Positions 36,016 through 44,551 are shown, counted from the first letter of the stretch. The stretch: 64,000 nucleotides of DNA from Qipengyuania oceanensis (GCF_009827535.1 NZ_WTYN01000001.1:1550001-1614000), one strand, 5' to 3'. Made by a program: numbers and translations. Notes: a model not told the origin generated them from the letters alone.

Positions 36016-37461
36016 ATGGCGCTGGGTCCTCGGTTAGACCTCCGGCAAACCCAGTCGCTGGTAATGACGCCGCAGTTGCAGCAGGCGATCCGCCTGCTCG
36101 CGGCCTCCAATCTCGAGATTGAGAGCTTCATCGCCGAGGCGCTCGACGACAATCCGCTGCTCGAGATGGGCGAGGTCAGCCGCGAAGCCGGCGAGGGCGA
36201 CGTTTCCCCAGCCGAGGAACACGACTCGGGTCCGGGCGACGGCGACCAGGCACTCGACATCGACCCCGCAGCGCTCGACCGCGACCGGGAGACGGGCGAC
36301 GGCGAATGGGGTTCGGCCGCCAGCCTCGGCGGATCGGGCGACGACCTGCCCGGCATCGACGAGCATGGCGGCGACGAGCCGACGCTGGCCGAACACCTGC
36401 TCGACCAGGTCGGCGCTGTAGCGGGCGACGCGCGCGAAGAATTCGTCGCGCGCTTCCTGATCGGCCTGCTCGACGAAGCCGGCTATCTCACCGCCGACCT
36501 GCGCAGCGTCGCGGCCGAGCTGGGGATCGCGCTGGCGGAAGCGGAACGCGCGCTCGAGGTCGTCCAGTCGCTCGACCCGACCGGCGTCGGCGCGCGGACG
36601 CTCGGCGAATGCCTGGCGCTGCAGGCAAAGGAGGCCGACCGCTACGACCCGTGCATGGCGCGGCTGATCGACAATCTCGACCTCGTCGCGCGCGGCGAAC
36701 TCTCGCGCCTCAAGCGCATGTGCGATGTCGACGACGAGGATTTCGCCGAGATGCTCGCCGAATTGCGCAGCTACGATCCCAAGCCCGGCTGTCGCCACGG
36801 CGGCGCGACCGAGCGCGCTGTGGTGCCCGACGTCCTGCTCGCCCCCGGCAAGGACCAGGGCTGGGACATCCGCCTCAACGAGGAGACCTTGCCCCGGCTC
36901 GTCGTCAATCGCGAATACGCCGTCGAACTTCGCGACGGGTCGAGCGACAAGGCCACCCGGAGCTGGTTGCGTGAAAAGCTGGCGGACGCGAACTGGCTGA
37001 TCAAAGCGCTCGACCAGCGGCAGAAGACGATACTCAAGGTCGCCGCGCAGATCGTGAAGAAGCAGGAAGGGTTCTTCCGGAGCGGGGTGTCGGAACTCAG
37101 GCCGCTGACCTTGCGCGAGGTCGCCGACGAGATCGACATGCACGAATCCACGGTCAGCCGGGTGACCAGCAACAAGTACCTGCATTGCGCGCGCGGAACC
37201 TTCGAACTGAAGTATTTCTTCACCAGCGGGGTCGGCAGCGCCGACGGCGAAGGCGCCTCGAGCGAGGCGGTGAAAGCGCGCATCAGGGCGCTGTGCGACG
37301 CGGAGGATCCCAGGAAGATCCTGAGCGACGACAAGCTGGTCGAACTGCTGAAGCAGGAAGGGTTCGACATCGCCCGGCGCACGGTCGCCAAGTACCGCGA
37401 GGCGATGGGCATCGGCAGCTCCGTCCAGCGTCGGCGACAGAAGAAACTGGCCGGACTCTAG
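36016..37461 (+). CDS. rpoN: RNA polymerase sigma-54 factor
   Basis: 481 residues with the three regions of RpoN: the Gln/Leu-rich activator-interacting region I (LDLRQTQSLVMTPQLQQAIRL core), an acidic region II (about 50-125), and the core/DNA-binding region III with the helix-turn-helix (TLREVADEIDMHESTVSRVTSNKY) and the RpoN box ARRTVAKYREAMGI near the C-terminus. It directs transcription from -24/-12 promoters with enhancer-binding activators. The start is ATG at 36016. Confidence 0.97.
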   Translation: MALGPRLDLRQTQSLVMTPQLQQAIRLLAASNLEIESFIAEALDDNPLLEMGEVSREAGEGDVSPAEEHDSGPGDGDQALDIDPAALDRDRETGDGEWGSAASLGGSGDDLPGIDEHGGDEPTLAEHLLDQVGAVAGDAREEFVARFLIGLLDEAGYLTADLRSVAAELGIALAEAERALEVVQSLDPTGVGARTLGECLALQAKEADRYDPCMARLIDNLDLVARGELSRLKRMCDVDDEDFAEMLAELRSYDPKPGCRHGGATERAVVPDVLLAPGKDQGWDIRLNEETLPRLVVNREYAVELRDGSSDKATRSWLREKLADANWLIKALDQRQKTILKVAAQIVKKQEGFFRSGVSELRPLTLREVADEIDMHESTVSRVTSNKYLHCARGTFELKYFFTSGVGSADGEGASSEAVKARIRALCDAEDPRKILSDDKLVELLKQEGFDIARRTVAKYREAMGIGSSVQRRRQKKLAGL

Positions 37462-37473
37462 CGTTTCCGAGCC

Positions 37474-37493
37474 TGTGGATAGGCTGTGGAAAA
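37474..37493 (+). promoter_or_regulatory. Two DnaA-box-like sequences upstream of ctrA
   Basis: TGTGGATAG (37474-37482) and TGTGGAAAA (37485-37493) each differ by one base from the complement of the consensus DnaA box TTATCCACA. They lie 11 bases apart, start to start, about one helical turn, in the rpoN-ctrA gap. A GANTC site (GACTC) is just upstream at 37454-37458. Confidence 0.45.
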
Positions 37494-37542
37494 GTGTTGC
37501 AGAAAAGTCTCGGCGCTATTTCCGCGTTCCCTTTTACCACGC

Positions 37543-37577
37543 GTTAACCTTTTCCGTTCAGACCTTGTGTGGTTAAC
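37543..37577. promoter_or_regulatory. Paired GTTAAC sites in the ctrA promoter region
   Basis: GTTAAC occurs at 37543-37548 and 37572-37577. TTAA followed by C is the half-site of the CtrA consensus (TTAA-N7-TTAA). The second site continues TTAA-CAAGCGG-CAAC, a degraded full site. They lie 65-100 bases ahead of ctrA and fit autoregulation. Confidence 0.45.
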
Positions 37578-37641
37578 AAGCGGCAACACCTCTTTCGGGA
37601 GAGTTACCGCGAGAGGTTTGGGGCAAACAGGGGGCAAACCC

Positions 37642-38337
37642 ATGCGCGTACTGTTGATCGAAGACGAGCCGACGACCGCGAAAGCGATCGAGCTCATGCT
37701 GACTACCGAGGGCTTCAACGTCTATTCGACCGACCTGGGCGAAGAGGGTTTGGACCTGGGCAAGCTGTATGATTACGACATCATTCTGCTCGACCTGAAT
37801 CTGCCCGACATGCACGGGTACGACGTGCTCAAGAAGCTGCGCGTCGCCAAGGTGCAGACGCCCGTACTCATCCTGTCGGGCATCTCGGAAATGGATTCCA
37901 AGATCCGCTCCTTCGGCTTCGGCGCCGACGATTACGTCACCAAGCCATTCCACCGCGACGAACTGATCGCCCGCATCCACGCCGTCGTGCGCCGTTCGAA
38001 GGGCCACAGCCAGTCGATCATCCGCACCGGCAAGCTCGCCGTGAACCTCGATGCCAAGACCGTCGAAGTCGACGGCGCGCGGGTCCACCTGACCGGCAAG
38101 GAATACGCGATGCTGGAGCTGCTTTCGCTCCGCAAGGGCACCACGCTGACCAAGGAAATGTTCCTCAACCACCTCTACGGCGGCATGGACGAGCCAGAAC
38201 TCAAGATCATCGACGTCTTCATCTGCAAGCTGCGCAAGAAACTGAGCCATGCGTGCGGCGGCGAGAATTACATCGAGACCGTCTGGGGCCGCGGCTACGT
38301 CCTGCGCGACCCGGACGAGCAGGCCGAGGCTGCCTGA
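37642..38337 (+). CDS. ctrA: Cell-cycle response regulator CtrA
   Basis: A 231-residue OmpR-family regulator. The receiver domain has Asp51 as phospho-acceptor ([15 protein letters not shown]) and the [15 protein letters not shown] stretch. The winged-helix domain has [20 protein letters not shown] and the conserved [21 protein letters not shown] (its core [19 protein letters not shown] is typical of CtrA rather than other OmpR regulators). It controls cell-cycle, motility and division genes in alphaproteobacteria. The start is ATG at 37642. It ends in a hairpin terminator. Confidence 0.96.
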   Translation: MRVLLIEDEPTTAKAIELMLTTEGFNVYSTDLGEEGLDLGKLYDYDIILLDLNLPDMHGYDVLKKLRVAKVQTPVLILSGISEMDSKIRSFGFGADDYVTKPFHRDELIARIHAVVRRSKGHSQSIIRTGKLAVNLDAKTVEVDGARVHLTGKEYAMLELLSLRKGTTLTKEMFLNHLYGGMDEPELKIIDVFICKLRKKLSHACGGENYIETVWGRGYVLRDPDEQAEAA

Positions 38338-38377
38338 CGCGCCGATATTTCGGAATTCCCGGATGGGAATGGGGGAT

Positions 38378-38409
38378 GCGCCCGGGGCCTCGTGCTCCGG
38401 GCGCTTTTC
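38378..38409 (+). terminator. Terminator of ctrA (first copy of a 30-base repeat)
   Basis: Eight-base perfect stem GCGCCCGG (38378-38385) with CCGGGCGC (38397-38404), loop of 11, then TTTTC. Bases 38380-38409 are repeated exactly at 38939-38968 behind the GNAT gene. Confidence 0.85.
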
Positions 38410-38448
38410 GCTTCTCGACCCGTTACCGTGAGGTGTACTCTTAGCCTG

Positions 38449-38922
38449 ATGACTTTGACGACTCGCGTCGCTCGCCCTGAAGATGTGCCCGCCATGGTCG
38501 AAATGGCCGAGGCACGCAGACGCCAGTATCAAACCTACCAGCCTGTGTTTTGGGCGAAGGCGGAACAATCCGCCGGGATGAGCCAGATGTGGTTCACTCA
38601 CCTTGTCGGGCTTAAAGATGCCGATGTCCTGGCGCTGGAAGAGGACGGCGAAATTGCCGGGGTCGCGATCATCGAGCGGATTCCAGTTCCGCCGGTCTAC
38701 AAGGGCAAATCAGCCATCAAGCTCGATGACTTTTACATCAGGGATCAGTCGCGTTGGGACGAGCTCGGCCATGCCTTGCTGGAAGGAGTCCGCGCGCTCG
38801 CGAAAGAGCGCGAATGGGACATGCTGATCGTGGTTAGCGCACAATTGGACGAAGCGCGGAATGACTTTCTGGAACGCGAGGGGCTGAGCGTGGCTTCGGT
38901 CTGGTACAATCAGCCGCTATAA
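38449..38922 (+). CDS. GNAT-family N-acetyltransferase-like protein
   Basis: A 157-residue protein with a GNAT layout: an N-terminal TRVARPEDVPAMVEMAEARR start, a central strand pair (VLALEEDGEIAGVAIIERI), a DDFYIRDQSRWDELGHALLEGVRALAKE segment (read here as DDFYI plus the following helix) and a C-terminal strand MLIVVSAQ. The acetyl-CoA loop is not canonical, so activity is uncertain. ATG at 38449 has no Shine-Dalgarno; TACTCT lies 7 bases before it. The gene is AT-richer than its neighbours and sits between two exact copies of a terminator hairpin, so it may have been acquired. Confidence 0.75.
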   Translation: MTLTTRVARPEDVPAMVEMAEARRRQYQTYQPVFWAKAEQSAGMSQMWFTHLVGLKDADVLALEEDGEIAGVAIIERIPVPPVYKGKSAIKLDDFYIRDQSRWDELGHALLEGVRALAKEREWDMLIVVSAQLDEARNDFLEREGLSVASVWYNQPL

Positions 38923-38938
38923 GACGGACAGGCAACTT

Positions 38939-38969
38939 GCCCGGGGCCTCGTGCTCCGGGCGCTTTTCT
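38939..38969 (+). terminator. Terminator after the GNAT gene (second copy of the repeat)
   Basis: GCCCGG (38939-38944) pairs with CCGGGC (38956-38961), followed by GCTTTTCTTT. Bases 38939-38968 are identical to 38380-38409; the stem is two pairs shorter than in the first copy because the two bases to its left differ. Confidence 0.8.
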
Positions 38970-39058
38970 TTGTTGCCTGATAGGCGAATGATTATCGCCG
39001 GGTATTCTGCCGCGAAGTAAATCCGTGCCCGGAAGCCTTCTTCGGGAATCACGCGGTC

Positions 39059-39823
39059 ATGGAACTGTTCGGCGTCAATTTTTCGGACATCCTCCCCTTC
39101 ATCGCCATCGGCTTTGCCGCCCAGCTCGTCGACGGTGCGCTCGGCATGGCGTTCGGGGTGATCACCAGCACGTTGATGGTCGGCCTGCTGGGCGTGCCGC
39201 CCGCCGTCGCCTCGCAGCGGGTCCATGTGGTCGAGTGCTTCACCACCGCGACCAGCGGCATCAGCCATCTGATCCATCGCAACATCGACAAGCGATTGTT
39301 CTTCCGCCTGCTCATCCCCGGCGTGATCGGCGGGGTGACCGGCGCCTATTTGCTGGCCTCGATCGATGCCAGCGTCGTCAAGCCGTTCGTGCTGATCTAC
39401 CTCGCGGGCATCGGCATCTATCTGCTGGTGCGGGGCCTTCTCTATCCGCCGACTTTGCGCGAGGCGAAGCACGTCGCCCCGCTCGGCCTGCTCGGCGGTT
39501 TTCTCGACGCGGCTGGCGGCGGCGGCTGGGGCCCGGTCGTGACGTCCAACCTGCTCATCCAGGGCGCCGATCCGCGCAAGGTCGTCGGCACGGTCAATTC
39601 GGTCGAATTCTTCCTGACGCTCGCGATCTCGGCGAGCTTCATCTACCATCTCGGCATCGCCGACCTTGCCGGTGCTACACTCGGTCTGTTGATCGGCGGC
39701 GTGGTGGCGGCCCCCTTCGGTGCGGTGGCGGCGAAATATCTCAAGCCCAAGGTGGTTCTGATCATGGTCGGAATCGTGCTGACGATCACCAGCGCCTACG
39801 GCATCTACAGCGCCTGGTTCTGA
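39059..39823 (+). CDS. TauE/SafE family sulfite/organosulfonate exporter-like permease
   Basis: A 254-residue inner-membrane protein with about seven to eight hydrophobic helices and the duplicated family motif: GFAAQLVDGALGMAFGVITST in the first half (core VDGALGMAFG) and GGFLDAAGGGGWGPVVTSNLL in the second (core DAAGGGGWGP). Members export sulfite, sulfoacetate or similar anions. The substrate is unknown here, with no sulfur genes next to it. ATG at 39059. Confidence 0.92.
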   Translation: MELFGVNFSDILPFIAIGFAAQLVDGALGMAFGVITSTLMVGLLGVPPAVASQRVHVVECFTTATSGISHLIHRNIDKRLFFRLLIPGVIGGVTGAYLLASIDASVVKPFVLIYLAGIGIYLLVRGLLYPPTLREAKHVAPLGLLGGFLDAAGGGGWGPVVTSNLLIQGADPRKVVGTVNSVEFFLTLAISASFIYHLGIADLAGATLGLLIGGVVAAPFGAVAAKYLKPKVVLIMVGIVLTITSAYGIYSAWF

Positions 39824-39880
39824 CCGGCTGATCCCGGAGGTGGCTTGAGGCTGCCGGGAATTCCTGTAAGCGGCGCGCCC

Positions 39881-40582
39881 ATGTCAGCATTCAAGGAAGG
39901 CGATCCGACCACGCTCAACCGGCTCTACGGACGCAGCCAGGGCAAGCCCCTGCGCGCGCGTCAGCAGGGGCTGGTCGACAAGCTGCTTCCGCAGATCTCG
40001 GTTCCGTCCGAAGGACCTGTGACGAGCGAAGCGCTGTTCGGACACGACAGGCCGCTCCATTTCGAGATCGGCTTCGGCGGCGGCGAACATCTCGCCGCGC
40101 GCGCCGACATGCTGCCGGACCATGGCTTCATCGGGGCCGAGCCCTTCATCAACGGCGTTGCGCAGGCGCTGACCCACATCGAGGACCAGCGCCTCGCCAA
40201 TGTCCGCCTGCACATGGGCGATGCGCTGGAAGTTCTCTCGCGCGTGCCCGACGGGGCACTGACGATGCTCTATCTGCTGCATCCCGACCCCTGGCCAAAG
40301 AACAAGCACGCCAAGCGGCGGATGATGAACGACGGGCCGGTGCAGATGTTCGCCGACAAGCTCAAGCCGGGCGGCGAGTTCCGCTTCGGGACCGATCATG
40401 CCATCTATCTGCGCCACGCGCTGATGGTCATGCGGCGTTTCACCGACGCGTTCGAGTGGATCGTCGAGGGGCCGTCGAGCTGGCAGAACCGCCCCGGCGG
40501 CTGGCCCGAAACACGCTACGAGCACAAGGCGCGCACCGTCTACGACCACGAAGTATGGTATTTCCGCTTCCGGCGACGCTGA
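39881..40582 (+). CDS. trmB: tRNA (guanine-N7-)-methyltransferase
   Basis: A 233-residue SAM methyltransferase that makes m7G46 in tRNA. The SAM-binding motif is HFEIGFGGGEHLA, and the TrmB-specific stretch is LLHPDPWPKNKHAKRRM. The start is ambiguous. ATG at 39881 gives the usual N-terminus (MSAFKEGDPTTLNRLYGR) but has no Shine-Dalgarno; TTG at 39845 in the same frame has a strong GGAGG 4 bases before it and would add 12 residues. A short plus-strand gap separates it from the TauE/SafE gene. Confidence 0.95.
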   Translation: MSAFKEGDPTTLNRLYGRSQGKPLRARQQGLVDKLLPQISVPSEGPVTSEALFGHDRPLHFEIGFGGGEHLAARADMLPDHGFIGAEPFINGVAQALTHIEDQRLANVRLHMGDALEVLSRVPDGALTMLYLLHPDPWPKNKHAKRRMMNDGPVQMFADKLKPGGEFRFGTDHAIYLRHALMVMRRFTDAFEWIVEGPSSWQNRPGGWPETRYEHKARTVYDHEVWYFRFRRR

Positions 40583-40645
40583 CCGGCAGGAACGCGAAGC
40601 CGCGGGCATCCGTTAGGAATAAAACCCCGACACGGAGCCTTTCCC

Positions 40646-42016
40646 TTGATTACCACGACCAACCCCGCGACCGGCGAGACGATCGCCGAATACGAAACGC
40701 TCGACCGCAACGGCATCGACGCGAAGCTGGAAACTGCGACCCGCGCCTATCGCGACTGGCGCACGCGCGATGTCGGGCGTCGAACGGACGTTCTGCAGAA
40801 ATTGTCCGAGCTGTTCGGCCGCCACGAAGACGAGCTGGCCAAGCTGGCGACCACGGAAATGGGGAAGCCGATCAAGCAGGCGCGGGCCGAAGTGCAGAAA
40901 TGCGCCAGCCTGTTCGCCTATCTCGCCAGCGACGGGCCCGCGATGCTCGAAAGCGAGTGGTGGGAGCTGGGCGATGGCGGCAAGGCGGAAGGGCGCTGGT
41001 TGCCGCAAGGCCCGGTTCTGGCGGTGATGCCGTGGAACTTCCCGTACTGGCAGGTCGTGCGGTTCCTCGGACCGACGATCCTTGCCGGCAATGTCGGGGT
41101 GCTCAAGCACGCCAGCCTCGTTCAGGGGGTTGCCGCGAAGCTGGAGGAACTGACGCTGGAAGCAGACGCGCCCGAGGGCGTGTTCCAGAACCTGTGCGTC
41201 TCGTCCAAGCCGATTGGCGACGTGATCGCCGACACCCGCATCGTCGCCGCCACCCTGACCGGCAGCGAGGGCGCCGGTCGCGCCGTTGCCGAGCAGGCTG
41301 GCAGGAACCTCAAGAAGGTCGTCCTCGAACTGGGCGGATCGGACCCGTTCATCGTCATGCCGTCCGCCGACATGGACCAGGCAGTCAAGGACGCGGTCAC
41401 CGCACGCATCCAGAACAACGGCCAGTCTTGCATCTGCGGCAAGCGCACGATCGTCCACGCCGATGTGTACGACGACTTCGCCGATCGGTTCGTCTCGGCG
41501 CTCAAGGACATCGAGCCGACCGACCCGATGGACGAGGATTGCGAGCTCGGACCGCTTTCGAGCGAGGGACAGCGCGACACCGTGCTGGATCAGGTCGCCA
41601 AGGCGAAGGACGAAGGCTGCACCCTGCTGTTCGGCGGCGAGAAGCTCGACCGCGACGGCGCGTGGATGACCGCGGGTCTCCTGACCGACGTCGAGCTGGG
41701 TAGCGAGACCGGCACGGACGAGATCTTCGGGCCCGTCGGCCAGCTCTACAAGGCGAAGGACAAGGACCATGCGCTGACCATCGCCAACGCGATCCCTTTC
41801 GGTCTTGGCTCGGCAGTCTGGACCAACGACGATGGCGAGCGCGAGTTCTTCGCCAACGGCATCGAGGCGGGCATGACGACCTTCAACGCGGTCAACGGCT
41901 CCAAAATCGAAGCGCCGTTCGGCGGGATCAAGAATTCCGGGTACGGGCGCGAATTGTCGCACCACGGCCTGCACGAATTCATGAACCTGAAGACGCTGGT
42001 CTATCCGGCAGACTGA
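40646..42016 (+). CDS. NAD(P)-dependent succinate-semialdehyde dehydrogenase-like aldehyde dehydrogenase
   Basis: A 456-residue aldehyde dehydrogenase. It shows MPWNFPYWQVVRF at the coenzyme site, the catalytic glutamate in VLELGGSDPF, the catalytic cysteine in NNGQSCICGKR and the C-terminal APFGGIKNSGYGRELSHHG typical of succinate-semialdehyde dehydrogenases. The probable reaction is succinate semialdehyde to succinate, but related semialdehydes are possible. It starts at TTG (40646), with CGGAG 9 bases upstream; no ATG is available near the conserved N-terminus. Confidence 0.92.
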   Translation: MITTTNPATGETIAEYETLDRNGIDAKLETATRAYRDWRTRDVGRRTDVLQKLSELFGRHEDELAKLATTEMGKPIKQARAEVQKCASLFAYLASDGPAMLESEWWELGDGGKAEGRWLPQGPVLAVMPWNFPYWQVVRFLGPTILAGNVGVLKHASLVQGVAAKLEELTLEADAPEGVFQNLCVSSKPIGDVIADTRIVAATLTGSEGAGRAVAEQAGRNLKKVVLELGGSDPFIVMPSADMDQAVKDAVTARIQNNGQSCICGKRTIVHADVYDDFADRFVSALKDIEPTDPMDEDCELGPLSSEGQRDTVLDQVAKAKDEGCTLLFGGEKLDRDGAWMTAGLLTDVELGSETGTDEIFGPVGQLYKAKDKDHALTIANAIPFGLGSAVWTNDDGEREFFANGIEAGMTTFNAVNGSKIEAPFGGIKNSGYGRELSHHGLHEFMNLKTLVYPAD

Positions 42017-42022
42017 GCCAGC

Positions 42023-42051
42023 TTGCCGATGACCATGCGCGCCTCTAGGGG
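42023..42051 (+). promoter_or_regulatory. Predicted leaderless promoter for xthA
   Basis: TTGCCG (42023-42028), a 17-base spacer, TAGGGG (42046-42051) and 7 bases to the ATG at 42059. The same arrangement is seen before the M61 and MscS genes. Confidence 0.5.
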
Positions 42052-42058
42052 TCGCCGC

Positions 42059-42853
42059 ATGGTTTCTATCGCTACCTGGAACATCAATTCCGTCCGCCTG
42101 CGGATGCCGATCGTCGAGCGCTTTGTCACCGAACACGCGCCCGATGTCCTGTGCCTGCAGGAGATCAAGTGCCAGGAGCACCAGTTCCCGCACGAGGCAT
42201 TCGAGAAGCTGGGCTACACGCATCGCGCGGTGCATGGCCAGAAGGGCTATCACGGCGTTGCGACCGTCAGCAAAGTGCCGCTGCGCGAATTCTCCCGCCA
42301 CGACTGGCAGGCCAACGGAGAGGCGCGCCATGTCGGCGTCGAATTGCTCGGCGAGGGCAAGGGCATGATCCTCGAGAACGTCTACGTTCCGGCGGGCGGT
42401 GACGAGCCCGATCGCGAAGTGAACGCGAAGTTCGGCCAGAAACTGGACTTTCTCGAGCGCATGGCGCGCTGGGCGGACGCGATCGATCGGCCGACCATGA
42501 TCGTCGGCGACTTCAACATCGCCCCGCTCGAAAGCGATGTCTGGAACCACAAGGCTTTGCTGAAGGTCGTCAGCCACACGCCGGTAGAGGTCGAGAGCCT
42601 GCAGCGCTTCATGGACGCCCACGGCTGGTCGGACATCGGCCGCGAACAGATCGCCGCGCCGGAGCGCTACTACAGCTGGTGGAGCTATCGCGCGAAGGAC
42701 TGGAAGGCGAACGATCGCGGTCGCCGGCTCGACCACATGTGGGCCAGCCCGGAAGTCGCCCGCGAAGTCACCGCGCACACCGTGCACGAGGAAGCGCGGG
42801 ACTGGGAAAAGCCGTCGGACCACGTGCCGATCATCACCGAGGTCGCGCTCTGA
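42059..42853 (+). CDS. xthA: Exodeoxyribonuclease III (AP endonuclease)
   Basis: A 264-residue metal-dependent nuclease of base-excision repair. Motifs in order: [30 protein letters not shown], the VYVPAGGDE loop, [20 protein letters not shown] and the final SDHVPI with the catalytic His. It cuts 5' of abasic sites and removes 3' blocking groups. ATG at 42059 begins the conserved N-terminus; 12 further residues are possible upstream. It is followed directly by ribA. Confidence 0.96.
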   Translation: MVSIATWNINSVRLRMPIVERFVTEHAPDVLCLQEIKCQEHQFPHEAFEKLGYTHRAVHGQKGYHGVATVSKVPLREFSRHDWQANGEARHVGVELLGEGKGMILENVYVPAGGDEPDREVNAKFGQKLDFLERMARWADAIDRPTMIVGDFNIAPLESDVWNHKALLKVVSHTPVEVESLQRFMDAHGWSDIGREQIAAPERYYSWWSYRAKDWKANDRGRRLDHMWASPEVAREVTAHTVHEEARDWEKPSDHVPIITEVAL

Positions 42854-42888
42854 GCACACCGTCGCCTTCTCGCCGCGCGGCGCAGGCC

Positions 42889-43926
42889 GTGGACGCGCTA
42901 CGCCACGGCTGGCCGCTGGCGATGGAGCGCGAGGGCGGCGATCCGCTGATTTTTCTGCCGGCGGAAACCGCGATCGCGGCTGGCGCGACGGCACGGAAAA
43001 TGCTGCTCGGCGCGGCCCGGGCCGAAACGCTCAAGCTCGCCAACCAGCGCGAGGCCGCGGTGCCCCACGCACCGGTCGTGGTCCATGCAGCGGTCCCGTT
43101 CGACCTCGCAACCGCACGGGCGGTCGCCGACCCTGCGCAGGACCTGCGCAACCCGCTGAAAGGCCCGTTCCGCGCCGAGGATTTCGACTGGCGCGACGAG
43201 GCCGAGGCGGCACTTGAGCTGGCGCGGATCGCCGGCGTGCTGCCTGCCTTCATGGTCGATGCGACGGACGCGGGCGAACCGGTAGCGGTCGCCGCCGCCG
43301 ACCTGCGCGCCTACGCCGCGGCCCCCGCCCTGCGCATCGCGACCCGCGCGCGCCTGCCGGTTTCCGCGAGTGCCGATGCCGAGATCGTCGCCTATCGCAG
43401 CGCCGACGACCTGCGCGAACACGTCGCGCTGGTGCTCGGCAATCCCGACGGCGACCAGCCCCCGCTGGTGCGCCTGCATTCCGAGTGCCTGACCGGTGAC
43501 GTGCTCGGCAGCCTGAAGTGCGATTGCGGCCCGCAACTCGATGCCAGCCTCGCCGCGATGGCGAACGAGGCGAGAGCCGGTCGCTGGGGCGTTCTGCTCT
43601 ATCTGCGGCAGGAAGGGCGCGGCATCGGCCTCGTCAACAAGCTGCGAGCCTATTCGCTGCAGGACCAGGGTTTCGACACGGTGGATGCGAACACCCGGCT
43701 CGGCCTCCCCGACGAAGCACGCGATTTTCCGGTCGCGGCGCGGATGCTCGACCTGCTCGGCGTGCGCGCGGTGCGGCTGATGACGAACAACCTGCGCAAG
43801 GTCGTCGCGCTAGAGAACGCGGGCGTGACCGTGGTCGAGCGGGTGCCGCACGAATTGCCGCGCAACCCGCATAACGAGCGCTATCTCGCGACCAAGCGCG
43901 ATCGCTCGGGCCACCTGCTCAAATAG
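42889..43926 (+). CDS. ribA: GTP cyclohydrolase II with N-terminal extension
   Basis: Riboflavin-pathway enzyme that opens the GTP imidazole ring. The C-terminal 195 residues hold the zinc cysteines ([20 protein letters not shown]) and the catalytic RQEGRGIGL; the N-terminal 150 residues resemble a degenerate DHBP-synthase-like region as in other sphingomonads. The start is unclear. GTG at 42889 is used here, but the frame runs back through RRAAQA to a CTG at 42850 that overlaps the xthA stop (CTGA) and has GAGGT 6 bases before it. Confidence 0.92.
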   Translation: MDALRHGWPLAMEREGGDPLIFLPAETAIAAGATARKMLLGAARAETLKLANQREAAVPHAPVVVHAAVPFDLATARAVADPAQDLRNPLKGPFRAEDFDWRDEAEAALELARIAGVLPAFMVDATDAGEPVAVAAADLRAYAAAPALRIATRARLPVSASADAEIVAYRSADDLREHVALVLGNPDGDQPPLVRLHSECLTGDVLGSLKCDCGPQLDASLAAMANEARAGRWGVLLYLRQEGRGIGLVNKLRAYSLQDQGFDTVDANTRLGLPDEARDFPVAARMLDLLGVRAVRLMTNNLRKVVALENAGVTVVERVPHELPRNPHNERYLATKRDRSGHLLK

Positions 43927-43940
43927 AGAGAAAGGTTCGC

Positions 43941-44057
43941 TCAGCCCGCGTGGGCGAGCAGCGCCGCGACCGGGATCGCGAGGATGGCCAGCGCACAGAT
44001 CGCTCCTGCAAAAAGCAGCGAGGGCCGTGCCGGCACGCGATCATTTGGCTTTGACAT
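43941..44057 (-). CDS. Short single-helix membrane protein
   Basis: A possible 38-residue protein: a basic N-terminus (MSKPNDRVPARPS) and one strongly hydrophobic helix (about 15-35). The start is ATG at 44057; no clear Shine-Dalgarno. It lies convergent with ribA and divergent from a lipoprotein gene, with a CtrA-like site upstream. The length is typical of small inner-membrane peptides, but coding status rests on composition only. Confidence 0.5.
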   Translation of the reverse strand: MSKPNDRVPARPSLLFAGAICALAILAIPVAALLAHAG

Positions 44058-44080
44058 GACGCCGCTATAACCTTTGATGG

Positions 44081-44096
44081 TTAACAAGCCGTCAAC
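44081..44096. promoter_or_regulatory. CtrA-box-like sequence
   Basis: TTAA-CAAGCCG-TCAAC: one base away from the CtrA consensus TTAA-N7-TTAA. It shares GGTTAACAAGC with the site upstream of ctrA itself (37571-37581). It lies between the divergent small membrane protein and lipoprotein genes. Confidence 0.4.
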
Positions 44097-44218
44097 GCTA
44101 TCGCGCCCCACCGCGAATGCGGCGGCGAGGCAATTGTGGCAATTGCGCGGCGGCGCCCTCGACGCTATCTGCTTTCGCGACAGCCGCAAAGCCGCGGCCC
44201 AACTTTCGGAGTCAACCC

Positions 44219-44524
44219 ATGAACAAGTTTTCCATCGCGGCCGCTGCCGGCCTCGCCCTCTCCCTCGCCGCGTGCGGCAGCGCCGACGACGCCTCGACCG
44301 AGGCGGAAGCCGATACGGTAGAAGTACCGGCCAACGACGCGCTGGAAGGCGTTTCGGAAGATGCCGTGGCCGACCCCGCCGCGACCGCGGTCGAAGACGC
44401 TACCGCGGAAGCGGAAGCTGCCGCTGCCGAGCAGACCGCCAGTGCGGAAGCCGCCGGCGATGCCGCAGCCGATGTCGCTGCCCAGGTCGAAGCGGCCGCC
44501 GCAGCCGAAGACGAAACGCAGTAA
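44219..44524 (+). CDS. Small acidic alanine-rich lipoprotein
   Basis: A 101-residue protein with a lipoprotein signal (MNKFSIAAAAGLALSLAAC, lipobox LAAC, Cys19). The mature part is Ala/Glu/Asp-rich, predicted helical, with no known domain, closely similar in style to the protein at 5911-6162. ATG at 44219 with CGGAG about 8 bases upstream. It has its own terminator. Confidence 0.8.
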   Translation: MNKFSIAAAAGLALSLAACGSADDASTEAEADTVEVPANDALEGVSEDAVADPAATAVEDATAEAEAAAAEQTASAEAAGDAAADVAAQVEAAAAAEDETQ

Positions 44525-44551
44525 GTTTCGCTTCCAGACGTTACGGAATGG

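Noticed and set aside
40613-42994. 793-codon minus-strand frame opposite the aldehyde dehydrogenase and xthA
   Set aside because: Both plus-strand genes have full catalytic motifs; the minus frame crosses their boundary without features.
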